Shown: positions 38,073-46,652 of the stretch, in pieces
How the letters are laid out: every line of letters starts with the position of its first letter
Numbering within the stretch: the stretch's first letter is position 1
Origin: an uncultured Bacilli bacterium
Lineage (GTDB): Bacteria; Bacillota_I; Bacilli_A; RFN20; CAG-826
Direction: 5' to 3'
DNA: 46,652 nt
Assembly (NCBI GenBank): GCA_944358865.1
Contig: CALVRV010000010.1
Location: 1-46,652, forward strand
Notes under the pieces: model-generated
What the model saw: only the letters and a program-made list of their open reading frames with translations
What the model was told of the DNA's origin: nothing
Database searches by the model: none
Program-made: the position numbers and the translations under genes

Positions 38073-38101
38073 ATTATAGCAAAAAATGGGGGGAGTTTCA
38101 A
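38073..38101 (-). promoter_or_regulatory. SigA promoter of preT-preA
   Basis: On the minus strand, TTGAAA (38101-38096), a 17-nt spacer with a run of six C, and TATAAT (38078-38073). It lies within the end of the upstream kinase gene boundary. Confidence 0.8.
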
Positions 38102-38578
38102 TTAATGGAAATAAACAGTAATATATTCCCACTCATCAAAAATTTCTAAAATATCTTTAGTGGGTTCTTCAAATTTATTATAAAGATTTATTAAAACATC
38201 TTCTGGAACCCATTTTTCTTCTTTTCTTTCTTTATTTAATTTTTTTAATAATTCAAGTGGTTTTCTTAAAATTACAAGTATTTTTCGATCAAAATCTTTG
38301 CCTAAATCGTAATATTTTTTTCTTAAAGAGTTTAAATCAATAACTGCATCTAAAATGACAGTAAAATTACCATCTTGTTTTGAATAATTTAATAATCTAT
38401 TTTCAAATTCTTCCCAAACTTCTTTTTGTTTTGAAAAATCTTGATATTGTCCAGTTAATTCAAATCTTATTTCATCGCTAGATATAATGTAAGTATTTGG
38501 ATGTGAGGCTTGATATTTTTTAGCCCAAGTCGACTTACCACTTCCAGGTACCGCACTTAAAATGATTAACTGTTTCAT
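38102..38578 (-). CDS. P-loop kinase-like protein
   Basis: A 158-residue single-domain P-loop NTPase of the AAA_33/polynucleotide-kinase-like type. Walker A is VPGSGKSTW near residue 10, followed by IISSDEIRFELTG and a VILDAV Walker B strand; the C-terminal part has ILRKPLELLKKLNKERK typical of small-molecule or nucleic-acid kinases. The substrate is unknown. A TATAAT (38592-38587) ends 8 nt before the ATG and no ribosome site is visible, so its mRNA may be leaderless. Confidence 0.8.
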   Translation of the reverse strand: MKQLIILSAVPGSGKSTWAKKYQASHPNTYIISSDEIRFELTGQYQDFSKQKEVWEEFENRLLNYSKQDGNFTVILDAVIDLNSLRKKYYDLGKDFDRKILVILRKPLELLKKLNKERKEEKWVPEDVLINLYNKFEEPTKDILEIFDEWEYITVYFH

Positions 38579-38628
38579 ACGTTAAAATTATATATGATGG
38601 ATTGTATAAATAAAATATTTTATTTATT

Positions 38629-40191
38629 TTAATTATCTTTTTCTTCGTAAAGTTTTATATCACGATAAATATCTTTTAATCTTGGATACATTTTTTTATA
38701 GGCATGTTTATATAAATAATCGTAATGCTCTGCATTTTTCTTGTTAGGATAAAATACTTTACCTTCGTGTACCATTGCTTTTATAGCGTCATAAACATTA
38801 TTAAATTCGCCTGCTGCAATAAAGGCCGCGATTGCAGCGCCTAAAGAGGATGTTTCATAAGTTTGAACACGATATGTAGGTAAATTAAATATATCTGCTG
38901 CGATTTGACATATTTCATCACTTTGTGAAGCTCCACCAGATATCATTATTTTTTTAATTTTTTTGTGTTGTCTTTTTTCTATTCCTTCTAATCCTCTTTT
39001 TAATTCATAATCAATGCCTTCAATAATGGCACGATATAAATGAGCTTTTGTATGTGTATCACTAAACCCAATAACAGCACCTCTTGATAATGGTCTACCT
39101 AAACCTGGCCCCCAATATGGTTGCAAAATTAAACCATTACAGCCTGGAGGTACATCATTAAGATGAGAATTTAATATATCTTCAATAGGAATATTTGTTT
39201 CTTTTGATTGCTTTTTTTCTTTTTGTGCGAATTCAGTAGCGAACCATCCAAGCATCCAATAAGCACGATATACTTGAATTTCTGTATTGTAGTAATTATT
39301 AATCACACTTGGATAGGCAGGTAAAAATGGTTCAGGAGATACATATTTTTTATTTGTAATAGTAATAGTTGATGCAGTGCCACAACTAACCGCTCCAACA
39401 TCGTTATTAATAACACCTAAACCTAATGTTTCACAACTCTTATCAGAACCAATAGAAAACATTTTAAGTCCTTCTGGCAATCCTGTTAATTCGCTTGCTT
39501 TTTTAGTAATTGTTCCTATAATTCCTCCAACTGGAACAATCTCACAGAGCATTTTAAGTTTAACACCAAAAATTTGGCCTTGAAAATGTTTATCAGATTT
39601 ATAAAATCTTCTTTTTCTAAACTGTGTTGGAAAATGACCAGTGTAATTTGAAATAGAATCTTTATATTGATTGGTCAATTGATATGTTACATATGTAGCA
39701 ACAGACATATAGCGAGTAACTTTTTTCCATATTTCTGGTTCATTTTCCTTAATCCAATGAGCAGGGGTACGAGCACGATTTAATACTAAAGTTTGATATT
39801 TTCCGGCAATCCAAAATAGTAAAGTTGAATACCATGATATTTTTTCTTTTGCTTGTGCTTGTCTTTGATCTAACCATAAAATAGCAGGTCTTAAAGGATT
39901 CATATTATCATCACAAACAATAACTGAATCTCTAAAGCAATCTAAAGCAACGCCGATAATATCATCTTTTTTATCAGCGTGTTCTTCTAATAATTTTTTA
40001 CTAATTTTACAAAGCGAATCAAAATATATGTTTGGTTCTTGTTCAGCATAACCTGGTTTAACACTGAAATAAGGTTTTTCATATTTGATTTTTTCAAGGG
40101 CAATAATCTCGCCTTTTTTATTGATTAGTGCGCATCTTAGTGATTGTGTTCCTATATCGATTGTAAATATCAATTTGCCTTTTTTGTTCAT
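38629..40191 (-). CDS. FGGY-family carbohydrate kinase
   Basis: A 520-residue sugar kinase of the xylulokinase/glycerol kinase superfamily. The ATPase core shows FTIDIGTQSLRCALI near the start, WLDQRQAQ, SIGSDKSCETLGLG with SCGTAST, and the FGGY signature SGGASQSDEICQIAADIF before SSLGAAIAA. The substrate is not evident; neighbours do not include an isomerase or transporter. A clear AAGGAGATA site precedes the ATG, and an 18-bp AT-only palindrome (40205-40222) lies in the leader. Confidence 0.85.
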   Translation of the reverse strand: MNKKGKLIFTIDIGTQSLRCALINKKGEIIALEKIKYEKPYFSVKPGYAEQEPNIYFDSLCKISKKLLEEHADKKDDIIGVALDCFRDSVIVCDDNMNPLRPAILWLDQRQAQAKEKISWYSTLLFWIAGKYQTLVLNRARTPAHWIKENEPEIWKKVTRYMSVATYVTYQLTNQYKDSISNYTGHFPTQFRKRRFYKSDKHFQGQIFGVKLKMLCEIVPVGGIIGTITKKASELTGLPEGLKMFSIGSDKSCETLGLGVINNDVGAVSCGTASTITITNKKYVSPEPFLPAYPSVINNYYNTEIQVYRAYWMLGWFATEFAQKEKKQSKETNIPIEDILNSHLNDVPPGCNGLILQPYWGPGLGRPLSRGAVIGFSDTHTKAHLYRAIIEGIDYELKRGLEGIEKRQHKKIKKIMISGGASQSDEICQIAADIFNLPTYRVQTYETSSLGAAIAAFIAAGEFNNVYDAIKAMVHEGKVFYPNKKNAEHYDYLYKHAYKKMYPRLKDIYRDIKLYEEKDN

Positions 40192-40299
40192 GACTTATCT
40201 CCTTAAATATTTATAAATATTTTAGATAGTTCAATAACCATTTATATCATAGTCAATTAATTTATTTTTAGCAAATAGTAAAAAGTAATTGATTGCTGT

Positions 40300-40340
40300 T
40301 TTTAACAAAAAACGCGTAAATTGCAACTATTTTGTTAAAA
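40300..40340. promoter_or_regulatory. 11-bp inverted repeat, divergent promoter region
   Basis: TTTTAACAAAA (40300-40310) is perfectly repeated inverted as TTTTGTTAAAA (40330-40340), 19 bp apart, centre to centre 30 bp (about three turns). It lies between the divergent FGGY kinase and glycosyltransferase genes and could be an operator for either. No regulator gene is adjacent. Confidence 0.45.
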
Positions 40341-40426
40341 TTTACACATTTAATTTTAAATAATTAAATTTATCTTGTTATTTAACTTTACTTTATAAGT
40401 AAAAATTTGTAATAATATTAAAGGTT

Positions 40427-41149
40427 ATGAAACTATTATCCGTTATTATTCCTTGTTACAACGAATCAAAATGTTTAAAACATAATATCGAAGACATTGT
40501 CATTCCTTATTTTAATAATCTTAATATCGACTATGAAATTATTTTAGTCAATGATGGTAGTAGTGATAACACTAAAGAAATAATGAAAGAAATTAAAGGT
40601 GTTATCAGTGTTAGTTATGATGATAATCATGGTAAGGGTTATGCGATAAGGCAAGGTATTTTAGCAAGTAAAGGCGAATATATATTATTTATGGACACTG
40701 ATTTATCAACTGATTTAAGCGCGGTTCATAGTGTTTTAGAAAATATTAATAAATATGATTTTATAGTTGGTTCAAGACATTTAAAAGAATCTGTTATTCC
40801 ACAAAAACAACCTCCAATTAGACAATTTATTGGATGGGTTTGTCGTAAATTAGTTAATATCTCCTTTGGCTTTCATTTAAAAGATACACAATGTGGTTTT
40901 AAGGCTATTAAAGGTGACATTGCAAGAGAAATGTCTTTAAAAACTATTGTTGATCGTTTTGCTTTTGATGTTGAATATTTATATTATGCGAAATTACATA
41001 AATATTCTATTTTAGAAATTCCTGTTACATGGATTAATGATGAAAGTTCCACAGTAAAAATTGGAAAATCAAGCATTGAATTTTTAAAAGATATGTCTAG
41101 AATCAAGGAAAACAAAAAACACTATTTGGAGAAAATAACTAATGACTAA
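40427..41149 (+). CDS. GT2 glycosyltransferase, polyprenyl-phosphate type
   Basis: A 240-residue enzyme like dolichyl/undecaprenyl-phosphate sugar transferases (DPM1/ALG5-like). It shows SVIIPCYNES, ILVNDGSSDNT, the GKGYAIRQGI segment and the metal-binding FMDTDLSTD, with GFKAIKG near 165. There are no membrane segments. It would load a sugar onto a lipid carrier used for cell-envelope glycans; the sugar is unknown. Its stop overlaps the PAP2 gene by 8 bp, and a lipid phosphatase as partner fits carrier recycling. Confidence 0.88.
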   Translation: MKLLSVIIPCYNESKCLKHNIEDIVIPYFNNLNIDYEIILVNDGSSDNTKEIMKEIKGVISVSYDDNHGKGYAIRQGILASKGEYILFMDTDLSTDLSAVHSVLENINKYDFIVGSRHLKESVIPQKQPPIRQFIGWVCRKLVNISFGFHLKDTQCGFKAIKGDIAREMSLKTIVDRFAFDVEYLYYAKLHKYSILEIPVTWINDESSTVKIGKSSIEFLKDMSRIKENKKHYLEKITND

Positions 41150-42071
41150 AAAAATACATTTAGTTGGATTAATAATTATTCCTGTTGTTTTTCTAATTAT
41201 TGGTTCTTTTTTAGATTTGCAAATCGCTCAAGGAATTTACTTTAAAGATAATTACTTTGGCATCATTATGTCAGCCTTTGGTGAATATCCTATATATTTT
41301 TCTATTTCTTTGATTGGTGGATCATTTTTTTATTTAGGATTAACAAATAAAAATATTGCTTTAAAAATATGTTTTCCTATTCTTGGAATTATAGCACTTG
41401 CTATAGCGACATATTTTCAAGGTGAACATATTATTAGCCGTAACGCTTTTGATATAGAACATATGTGGTATGTTAGTTATCCAATTAGTTTGATATTGTG
41501 TAGTCTTGGTTTTGTAGCAGGATTATTTTTAACTAAAAAAAGTGATAATCCACATCTTTTAAAAACTTTAATTATTTTATGTGTTGGAATATTAGTCCCT
41601 GTTATTATTGTCTTTATATTAAAAGATGTTATGTTAAGACCAAGATTTAGATTTTTAATTGGTGATGTTGGTGGTCTTGGTTTAAATTTAGTTGATGATT
41701 TTAAGAATTGGTGGGAAAGTGGTAAGGATTTAGAAAATTCTCTACGTTCACAATATCCAAATATTAAAGACACACTTAGTGAAGAATTTGCATCATTTCC
41801 AAGTGGACATACAAATTCAACCGCCTGTATTGTTATTGTTTTAGCTTATTTAAGTCAATTCAATTCTAAATTAGATAAATATCAAATTCCGTTATTTTAT
41901 ATTGGGTTAATGTGGACAATAATAATGGGATTTTCAAGAATGACTGTCGGCGCGCATTTTTTAAGTGATGTCGCTATGGGAGCGTTAATATCTTTTATTA
42001 CTTTTGTTTGTTTAGATTTAATTTTTTATAAAAACAAAAAGAAAGAGGTTGAGGTAATAACTAATGATTAA
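41142..42071 (+). CDS. PAP2-type membrane phosphatase
   Basis: A 309-residue membrane protein with about 6-7 hydrophobic segments and the three PAP2 blocks: KDVMLRPRFRF, FPSGHTNSTA and SRMTVGAHFLSDV. It dephosphorylates lipid phosphates, possibly undecaprenyl-pyrophosphate, on the outer face. There is an inserted acidic/charged loop between blocks 1 and 2 (WWESGKDLENSL). It overlaps the glycosyltransferase and flavodiiron genes by 8 bp on each side. Confidence 0.9.
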   Translation: MTKKIHLVGLIIIPVVFLIIGSFLDLQIAQGIYFKDNYFGIIMSAFGEYPIYFSISLIGGSFFYLGLTNKNIALKICFPILGIIALAIATYFQGEHIISRNAFDIEHMWYVSYPISLILCSLGFVAGLFLTKKSDNPHLLKTLIILCVGILVPVIIVFILKDVMLRPRFRFLIGDVGGLGLNLVDDFKNWWESGKDLENSLRSQYPNIKDTLSEEFASFPSGHTNSTACIVIVLAYLSQFNSKLDKYQIPLFYIGLMWTIIMGFSRMTVGAHFLSDVAMGALISFITFVCLDLIFYKNKKKEVEVITND

Positions 42072-43395
42072 ATTAATTGAAAAAGATGTTTATTTATTAA
42101 ACCAAAACAATTATTCACAACGCATATTTGAAGGTGAAATACCTTTAAATAAAGGTATGTCGTATAATGCTTATGTTATTTTAGATGATAAAACTGCACT
42201 ATTAGATAGTGCGGATAGTTCTGTTTTAAATGAATTTGTTGATAATCTTAAAACAGTATTAAATGGAAGAAATCTTGATTATTATGTCATTCATCATTTA
42301 GAACCAGATCACACTGCTGGTGTTATGGAAGTTTTAAAATTATATCCAGATGTAACTTTATATATATCAGCATTAGGTTATACATTTTTAAAACAATTTT
42401 TCCCAGATGCGGAATTTAAAAATGTTGTTAAGGTAAGTGAAGGCACTAAATTGAATTTAGGACACCATGAATTAACTTTTGTTAACGCTCCAATGGTTCA
42501 CTGGCCAGAAGTAGTGGTTTCTTATGATGCTTATATTAAAACATTATTTTCAGCAGATGCTTTTGGCTCTTTTACTGTTATTGAAGATATTGATTCTAGC
42601 GATTATAAAGATCAAGATGAACTTCTTTATGAAGAAAGAAGATACTATACAAATATTGTTGGTAAATATGGTGAACAAGTTCAAAACACTTTAAAAAAAG
42701 CAAAAACTTTAGATATTGTAAGATTTTGTCCGTTGCATGGTCCAATTCATACAAAAAGAATTCCGACATGTTTAAAATATTATGATTTATGGTCTAAATA
42801 TGAAAAAGAAGAGGATGGCGTCTTAATTGTTTATTGCTCTATTTATGGACATAGCGTTAAAGCCTATGAATATTTAGACAAACGTTTAACCAAATTAGGT
42901 GTTAATCATGATAGTGTAAATTTAAATAAAGAAGATTTTTCTGTTGCATTATCAAAGAGCTTTATTTTTGAAAAAATTATTTTAATAGCGCCAACATTTA
43001 ATATGGATTTATTCCCATTAATGCGTGAATATTTATTAACATTAAAAGATCACGCTATTAAAAATAAGACTTTTGCGCTTATTGAAAATGGATCATGGGC
43101 GCCACAAGCTAAATCACAAATGGCTAAAATTATTAATCAATTTAATTCTTGTCAAACAATTGCGACAGCATTAACTATTAAGTCATCCTTAAAAGAATGT
43201 GATTTAGAAATTTTAGATAAAATTTGTGATGATATTTTAAAAGGCGATTCATGCCAAATTAATAAAAATAGTTCGAATTTGCATCATTTTAGATGTAAAT
43301 TATGCGGTTTTATTTTAGAAGCAGATAAATTAGATCCTAATTTTAAATGCCCATTATGCGGTAAAGATGCTTCATTTTTTGAAATGATAGATTGA
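42064..43395 (+). CDS. fprA: Flavodiiron protein with rubredoxin tail
   Basis: A 443-residue soluble protein. The N-terminal metallo-beta-lactamase-like domain has the diiron ligands His78, Glu80, Asp82, His83 (HHLEPDH), His146 (VHWPE), Asp165 (SADAFGSF) and a late His in PLHGPIH. A flavodoxin domain (VYCSIYGHSVKAYEYL) follows. The last 35 residues are rubredoxin: Cys411, Cys414, Cys429 and Cys432. This is the flavorubredoxin-like layout used to reduce O2 to water or NO to N2O in anaerobes. The built-in rubredoxin removes the need for a separate electron carrier. Confidence 0.94.
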   Translation: MIKLIEKDVYLLNQNNYSQRIFEGEIPLNKGMSYNAYVILDDKTALLDSADSSVLNEFVDNLKTVLNGRNLDYYVIHHLEPDHTAGVMEVLKLYPDVTLYISALGYTFLKQFFPDAEFKNVVKVSEGTKLNLGHHELTFVNAPMVHWPEVVVSYDAYIKTLFSADAFGSFTVIEDIDSSDYKDQDELLYEERRYYTNIVGKYGEQVQNTLKKAKTLDIVRFCPLHGPIHTKRIPTCLKYYDLWSKYEKEEDGVLIVYCSIYGHSVKAYEYLDKRLTKLGVNHDSVNLNKEDFSVALSKSFIFEKIILIAPTFNMDLFPLMREYLLTLKDHAIKNKTFALIENGSWAPQAKSQMAKIINQFNSCQTIATALTIKSSLKECDLEILDKICDDILKGDSCQINKNSSNLHHFRCKLCGFILEADKLDPNFKCPLCGKDASFFEMID

Positions 43396-43404
43396 GGAAT
43401 TTTT

Positions 43405-45117
43405 ATGGATAAAATATATAAACCTTGGATAAATGCATACGATGAAAATTGCAAAGACACTATAAGTTATTTTGAAGGTTCTTATAGTGCAATGGTTGGA
43501 GATGCTGCTAGTAAATATCCTAATGTCATTGCCTATGAATTTATGGGCAAAAAAGTTAAATATAAAGATTTTAAAAAAGAAATATATGAGGCAAGTTTAG
43601 CTTTAACTTATCTTGGCATTAGACAAGGTGATAAAGTTACTATTGCTATGCCTAATTCACCAATGGGTGTTATCATTTTTTATGCATTAAATAAAATAGG
43701 GGCAATTGCTAATATGATTCATCCCTTATCTAGTCAAGGTGAATATGAATTTTATTTAAACTTTTCTAAAAGTGTTGCTTTACTTTGTCTTGATCAATTT
43801 TATGGAAAAGTCAAAGCTATTAGAAATAATTGTCCAAATTTAAAATATGTTATTGTTGCTTCAATTAAAGATGGACTACCATCTTATATGAAAATTCCTT
43901 ATGCTTTAACACTTGGAAGAAAAATTCAAAAGATTGATAAAAACGAAAATATTATTCGTTATAAAGATTTGATTTCAAGTTCTAAAAAAGTAGGTGGAAT
44001 GATTTTCCCTAAAGTCTCTAGTGATGATGTTGCGGCGATACTATATAGTGGTGGCACTACTGGAACAACAAAAGGTATTTTATTAACAAATAAAAATTTT
44101 AATGCTTTATCTTCTCAAATTTTAGAATTTGTTAAATCTTACCGTGTTGGTGATGTCTTTTTAGCGGTAATGCCTATTTTCCATGGTTTTGGTTTAGGTA
44201 TTGCAATTCATACAATGTTCTCACAAGGAGGACATGTTGTTTTAGTACCTCGTTTTACACCTGACAGCTACGCTAAATTAATTAAGAAATCACACCCTAA
44301 TTTTATTGCTGGGGTGCCTAGTCTTTATGAAGCAATGTTAAGAACTGATTCAATGCAAAAAGCTGATTTATCATCTTTAAAAGGAATCTTTTCTGGTGGT
44401 GATTCATTAAGTATTGAATTAAAAAAGAAACTTGATAAATTCTTAAAAGAACATAACTCAAAAGTTACTGTTAAAGAAGGATATGGGATGACTGAATGCG
44501 TTACTGCATCTTGTATTACTCCTACTCGTTTAGAAAAAGAGGGAAGCATTGGTATACCATTACCAGATATGATCTATCGTATATGTAAACCTGGTACAGA
44601 TGAGGAATTACCTTTTAATGTTCAAGGTGAAATTTGTATTGCAGGTCCTACTGTTATGAAAGGCTATCTTGATAATGAAGAGGAAACAAAACAAACATTA
44701 ATTAAACATCGCGATGGTTTAACTTATATCCATTCTGGTGATATTGGTTACATGGATGAAGATGGTTATATTTATTTTGTTCAAAGATTAAAAAGAATGA
44801 TTGTTTCTAATGGTTATAATATTTATCCAAGCCAATTAGAAAATATTATTGATAAAAATGAATATGTACATATGTCATGTGTTATCGGTGTTAAAGACCC
44901 AATTAAGGTTCAAAAAGTAAAAGCTTTCATTATGCTTAAAAAAGGTATTGAACCATCTGAAAAGATCAAAAAAGAAATTTTTGAATATCTTAAAAAATAT
45001 ATTGCTAAATATTCCATGCCTTATGATATTGAATTTAGAGAGACACTTCCTACCACTTTAGTTGGTAAGGTCGCATATCGAAAATTAGAAGAAGAGGAAG
45101 AGGCAAAACAAAAATAA
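43405..45117 (+). CDS. AMP-forming acyl-CoA synthetase/ligase
   Basis: A 570-residue adenylate-forming enzyme. The P-loop-like motif is YSGGTTGTTKG (usual TSGTTG-x-PKG), with YGMTE, SGDIGYMDEDGY and a C-terminal Lys in LVGKVAYRK. It activates a carboxylic acid, probably a fatty acid, to acyl-AMP and then CoA thioester. It begins 9 bp after the flavodiiron gene, so it is likely in the same transcript. Chain length cannot be told. The third residue of the motif, Gly for Ser/Thr, is unusual. Confidence 0.88.
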   Translation: MDKIYKPWINAYDENCKDTISYFEGSYSAMVGDAASKYPNVIAYEFMGKKVKYKDFKKEIYEASLALTYLGIRQGDKVTIAMPNSPMGVIIFYALNKIGAIANMIHPLSSQGEYEFYLNFSKSVALLCLDQFYGKVKAIRNNCPNLKYVIVASIKDGLPSYMKIPYALTLGRKIQKIDKNENIIRYKDLISSSKKVGGMIFPKVSSDDVAAILYSGGTTGTTKGILLTNKNFNALSSQILEFVKSYRVGDVFLAVMPIFHGFGLGIAIHTMFSQGGHVVLVPRFTPDSYAKLIKKSHPNFIAGVPSLYEAMLRTDSMQKADLSSLKGIFSGGDSLSIELKKKLDKFLKEHNSKVTVKEGYGMTECVTASCITPTRLEKEGSIGIPLPDMIYRICKPGTDEELPFNVQGEICIAGPTVMKGYLDNEEETKQTLIKHRDGLTYIHSGDIGYMDEDGYIYFVQRLKRMIVSNGYNIYPSQLENIIDKNEYVHMSCVIGVKDPIKVQKVKAFIMLKKGIEPSEKIKKEIFEYLKKYIAKYSMPYDIEFRETLPTTLVGKVAYRKLEEEEEAKQK

Positions 45118-45160
45118 TTTTAAAAAACACAAACACTCTTATTTTTTCTTAATTTTTACG

Positions 45161-45189
45161 TTGTAAATTTATAATAAATTTACGATAAT
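45161..45189 (+). promoter_or_regulatory. Candidate leaderless promoter of rnf operon
   Basis: TTGTAA (45161-45166), 17 nt, GATAAT (45184-45189), ending 6 nt before the rnfC ATG, which has no ribosome site. An alternative -10, TATAAT at 45170-45175, would leave a leader of about 14 nt. Confidence 0.45.
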
Positions 45190-45195
45190 AGTATC

Positions 45196-46491
45196 ATGAT
45201 AGCAAAAGTAAAACATATCGTGGATAATAACAAAATAACTAGCATCTTACCTACTCAAAGGTATGTTGATCCTAAATATGTTTATATTGCAACAAATAAC
45301 GCTCGTTGTGATAAATCTGAATTATATATTAAAGAAGGGGATCATGTTAATTGCTTTCAAGTTATTGGAATGCGTTATGCAAAAAATTTTGTTCAACCTA
45401 TTCATGCGACTGTATCTGGCACTTTTGTTGGACTAGAAAAACATTATCATCGTAATGGAAAACTAATCGATTTTATAAAAATTGAAAATGATTTTAAGGA
45501 TACTTTTGATTCTAGCGTTAAAGAAAGAAGTAAAGAGGAAATTGAAAAACTAACAAAAGATGATATGACTAATATCATTAAGGATTGCGCTTTAGTGGGT
45601 CTTGGTGGTTCTTCTTTTCCTACTTATATTAAATTCCAAACTAAAGAAAAAATTAATGTTATTTTAATTAACGCGATTGAATGTGAACCATACATTACTA
45701 GTGATCAAAGAATAATGATGGAATCACCACATCGTATTATTCAAGGTATTCAATATGCTTTGCAGGCATTTGACTGTCATCAAGCTTACATATGCATTAA
45801 GTCTAAATATAAACAAATTAAACAAGTCTATGATTTATTATTAAAACCATATCCAGAAATTAAAATTAAGACTGTTGGTAATTTTTATCCACAAGGCTGG
45901 GAAAAAGCCATGATAAAAAGTGCATTAAATATAGAACTTAATGAAAATGAACTTCCAATGCAAAAAGGAATTATGAATTTTAATGTCTCAACAATTGTTG
46001 GTCTATATAAAGCAATAAAATATAACATTCCTGTCGTTAAAAGAAATATTACTGTTACTGGTGAAGGAATTATGTATCCTAAAAACTTTAGAGTAAGAGT
46101 AGGAACACCTGTTAAAGAATTAATTGAATTATGCGGTGGATATTCTCATCCTGAATTAAATAAAGTTATTATTTTAGGTGGACCAATGATGGGAGCCTCA
46201 CTTCCAAGTGATGATTGTATTATTACTAAAACCGTTACCTCTGTTATTGTTTTAAATGATCATCAATATAAAGAAGAACCTTGTATTCGTTGTGGTTCGT
46301 GTGTGATGTCTTGTCCAACGCATTTGCAACCCGTGATGATTATGAACGCTGTTAAAGCAAAAGATAAAGAAAGAATTAAAACACTTAATCCTCTAAGGTG
46401 TATTGAATGTGGTCTTTGCACATATTCTTGCACAAGTAAGATACATGTATTAGATTACGTTAGAAAGGCAAAAATCTTTGCAAAACTATGA
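45196..46491 (+). CDS. rnfC: Electron transport complex subunit RnfC
   Basis: A 431-residue soluble subunit of the membrane Rnf complex, which couples ferredoxin:NAD oxidation-reduction to an ion gradient. The NADH/FMN-binding half has LVGLGGSSFPTYIKF and NAIECEPYITSDQR; the C-terminal part has two 4Fe-4S motifs (CIRCGSCVMSCP and CIECGLCTYSC). The ATGA overlap with rnfD marks the start of an rnfCDGEAB-type operon. Rnf in this AT-rich anaerobe fits the ferredoxin-rich gene content nearby. Confidence 0.95.
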   Translation: MIAKVKHIVDNNKITSILPTQRYVDPKYVYIATNNARCDKSELYIKEGDHVNCFQVIGMRYAKNFVQPIHATVSGTFVGLEKHYHRNGKLIDFIKIENDFKDTFDSSVKERSKEEIEKLTKDDMTNIIKDCALVGLGGSSFPTYIKFQTKEKINVILINAIECEPYITSDQRIMMESPHRIIQGIQYALQAFDCHQAYICIKSKYKQIKQVYDLLLKPYPEIKIKTVGNFYPQGWEKAMIKSALNIELNENELPMQKGIMNFNVSTIVGLYKAIKYNIPVVKRNITVTGEGIMYPKNFRVRVGTPVKELIELCGGYSHPELNKVIILGGPMMGASLPSDDCIITKTVTSVIVLNDHQYKEEPCIRCGSCVMSCPTHLQPVMIMNAVKAKDKERIKTLNPLRCIECGLCTYSCTSKIHVLDYVRKAKIFAKL

Positions 46492-46652
46492 CATTTATTA
46501 AAAAAACGTCACCTTATTTAGTTAGAAAATCTGATGTCAAATCTATGATGTTAGATGTTTTAATTGCGTTATTACCGACATTAATTTTTGCTTTTGTTGT
46601 TTATCAATTAAATGCTTTATATATCTTTTTAATCTCTAATATTACAATGATT
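46488..46652 (+). CDS. rnfD: Electron transport complex subunit RnfD, start only
   Basis: The first 55 codons of an ORF that runs off the window end. It starts MTFIKKTSPYLVRKSDVKSM and enters a hydrophobic segment (LDVLIALLPTLIFAFVVY), which fits the RnfD N-terminus: an SPY segment, then the first membrane helix. It shares ATGA with the rnfC stop. The FMN-attachment site of RnfD lies further on and is not in the window. Confidence 0.85.
   Translation, partial: MTFIKKTSPYLVRKSDVKSMMLDVLIALLPTLIFAFVVYQLNALYIFLISNITMI

Overview
The window comes from an AT-rich (roughly 70% A+T) anaerobic bacterium of the low-GC Gram-positive / Mollicutes-related Bacilli type. UGA acts as a stop codon (for example at the ends of the flavodiiron and rnfC genes), so this is not a code-4 mollicute. 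Evidence for the lifestyle includes an Rnf complex, a flavodiiron-rubredoxin protein, ferredoxin-type flavoproteins, LxxC lipoproteins, a SipW-type signal peptidase, and no outer-membrane genes. An uncultured gut lineage such as RF39 or a relative is a plausible host, but that is inference.

Region 1 (1-17.6 kb) is one long minus-strand gene array. It reads from a perfect SigA-type promoter (17635-17607) through a TasA-like secreted protein, a SipW-type signal peptidase, a membrane-anchored McrB-like AAA+ ATPase, a DUF2357/McrC-like partner with a zinc ribbon, an ABC ATPase and its permease, a beta-helix/Ig-like exported protein, two paralogous InlB-repeat lipoproteins, a second SipW-type secreted protein and a 1144-residue exported protein ending in a Hint (hedgehog/intein-like) domain. 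A likely terminator follows. This is the best candidate in the window for an undescribed system: an envelope or surface-structure machine in which restriction-like ATPase parts sit beside a dedicated signal peptidase, a transporter and their likely exported substrates. Two small minus-strand genes and a repeat-bearing non-coding stretch lie beyond it at the left edge.

Region 2 (17.8-25.5 kb) holds a flavodoxin/ferredoxin fusion, a split HipA-like pair with altered catalytic motifs, CTP synthase (pyrG), a small phosphoesterase, and overlapping GH13 alpha-glucosidase and GH1 beta-glycosidase genes, followed by a terminator and 650 bp of AT-rich non-coding DNA.

Region 3 (26.2-33.7 kb) is a galactoside-use locus: galK diverges from a GPH symporter, GH36 alpha-galactosidase, galM and galT. 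Together they would import alpha-galactosides, release galactose and take it to UDP-galactose; galE is not in the window.

Region 4 (33.7-40.2 kb, minus strand) has a cold-shock protein, an ATP-grasp ligase, a small membrane protein, PreA/PreT (dihydropyrimidine dehydrogenase), a P-loop kinase and an FGGY sugar kinase. Region 5 (40.4-46.65 kb, plus strand) has a tightly overlapping glycosyltransferase / PAP2 phosphatase / flavodiiron protein set, an acyl-CoA ligase, and then rnfC with the start of rnfD, cut by the window end. Several genes that lack a Shine-Dalgarno have a -10 box only 5-9 nt before the start codon, suggesting leaderless mRNAs.
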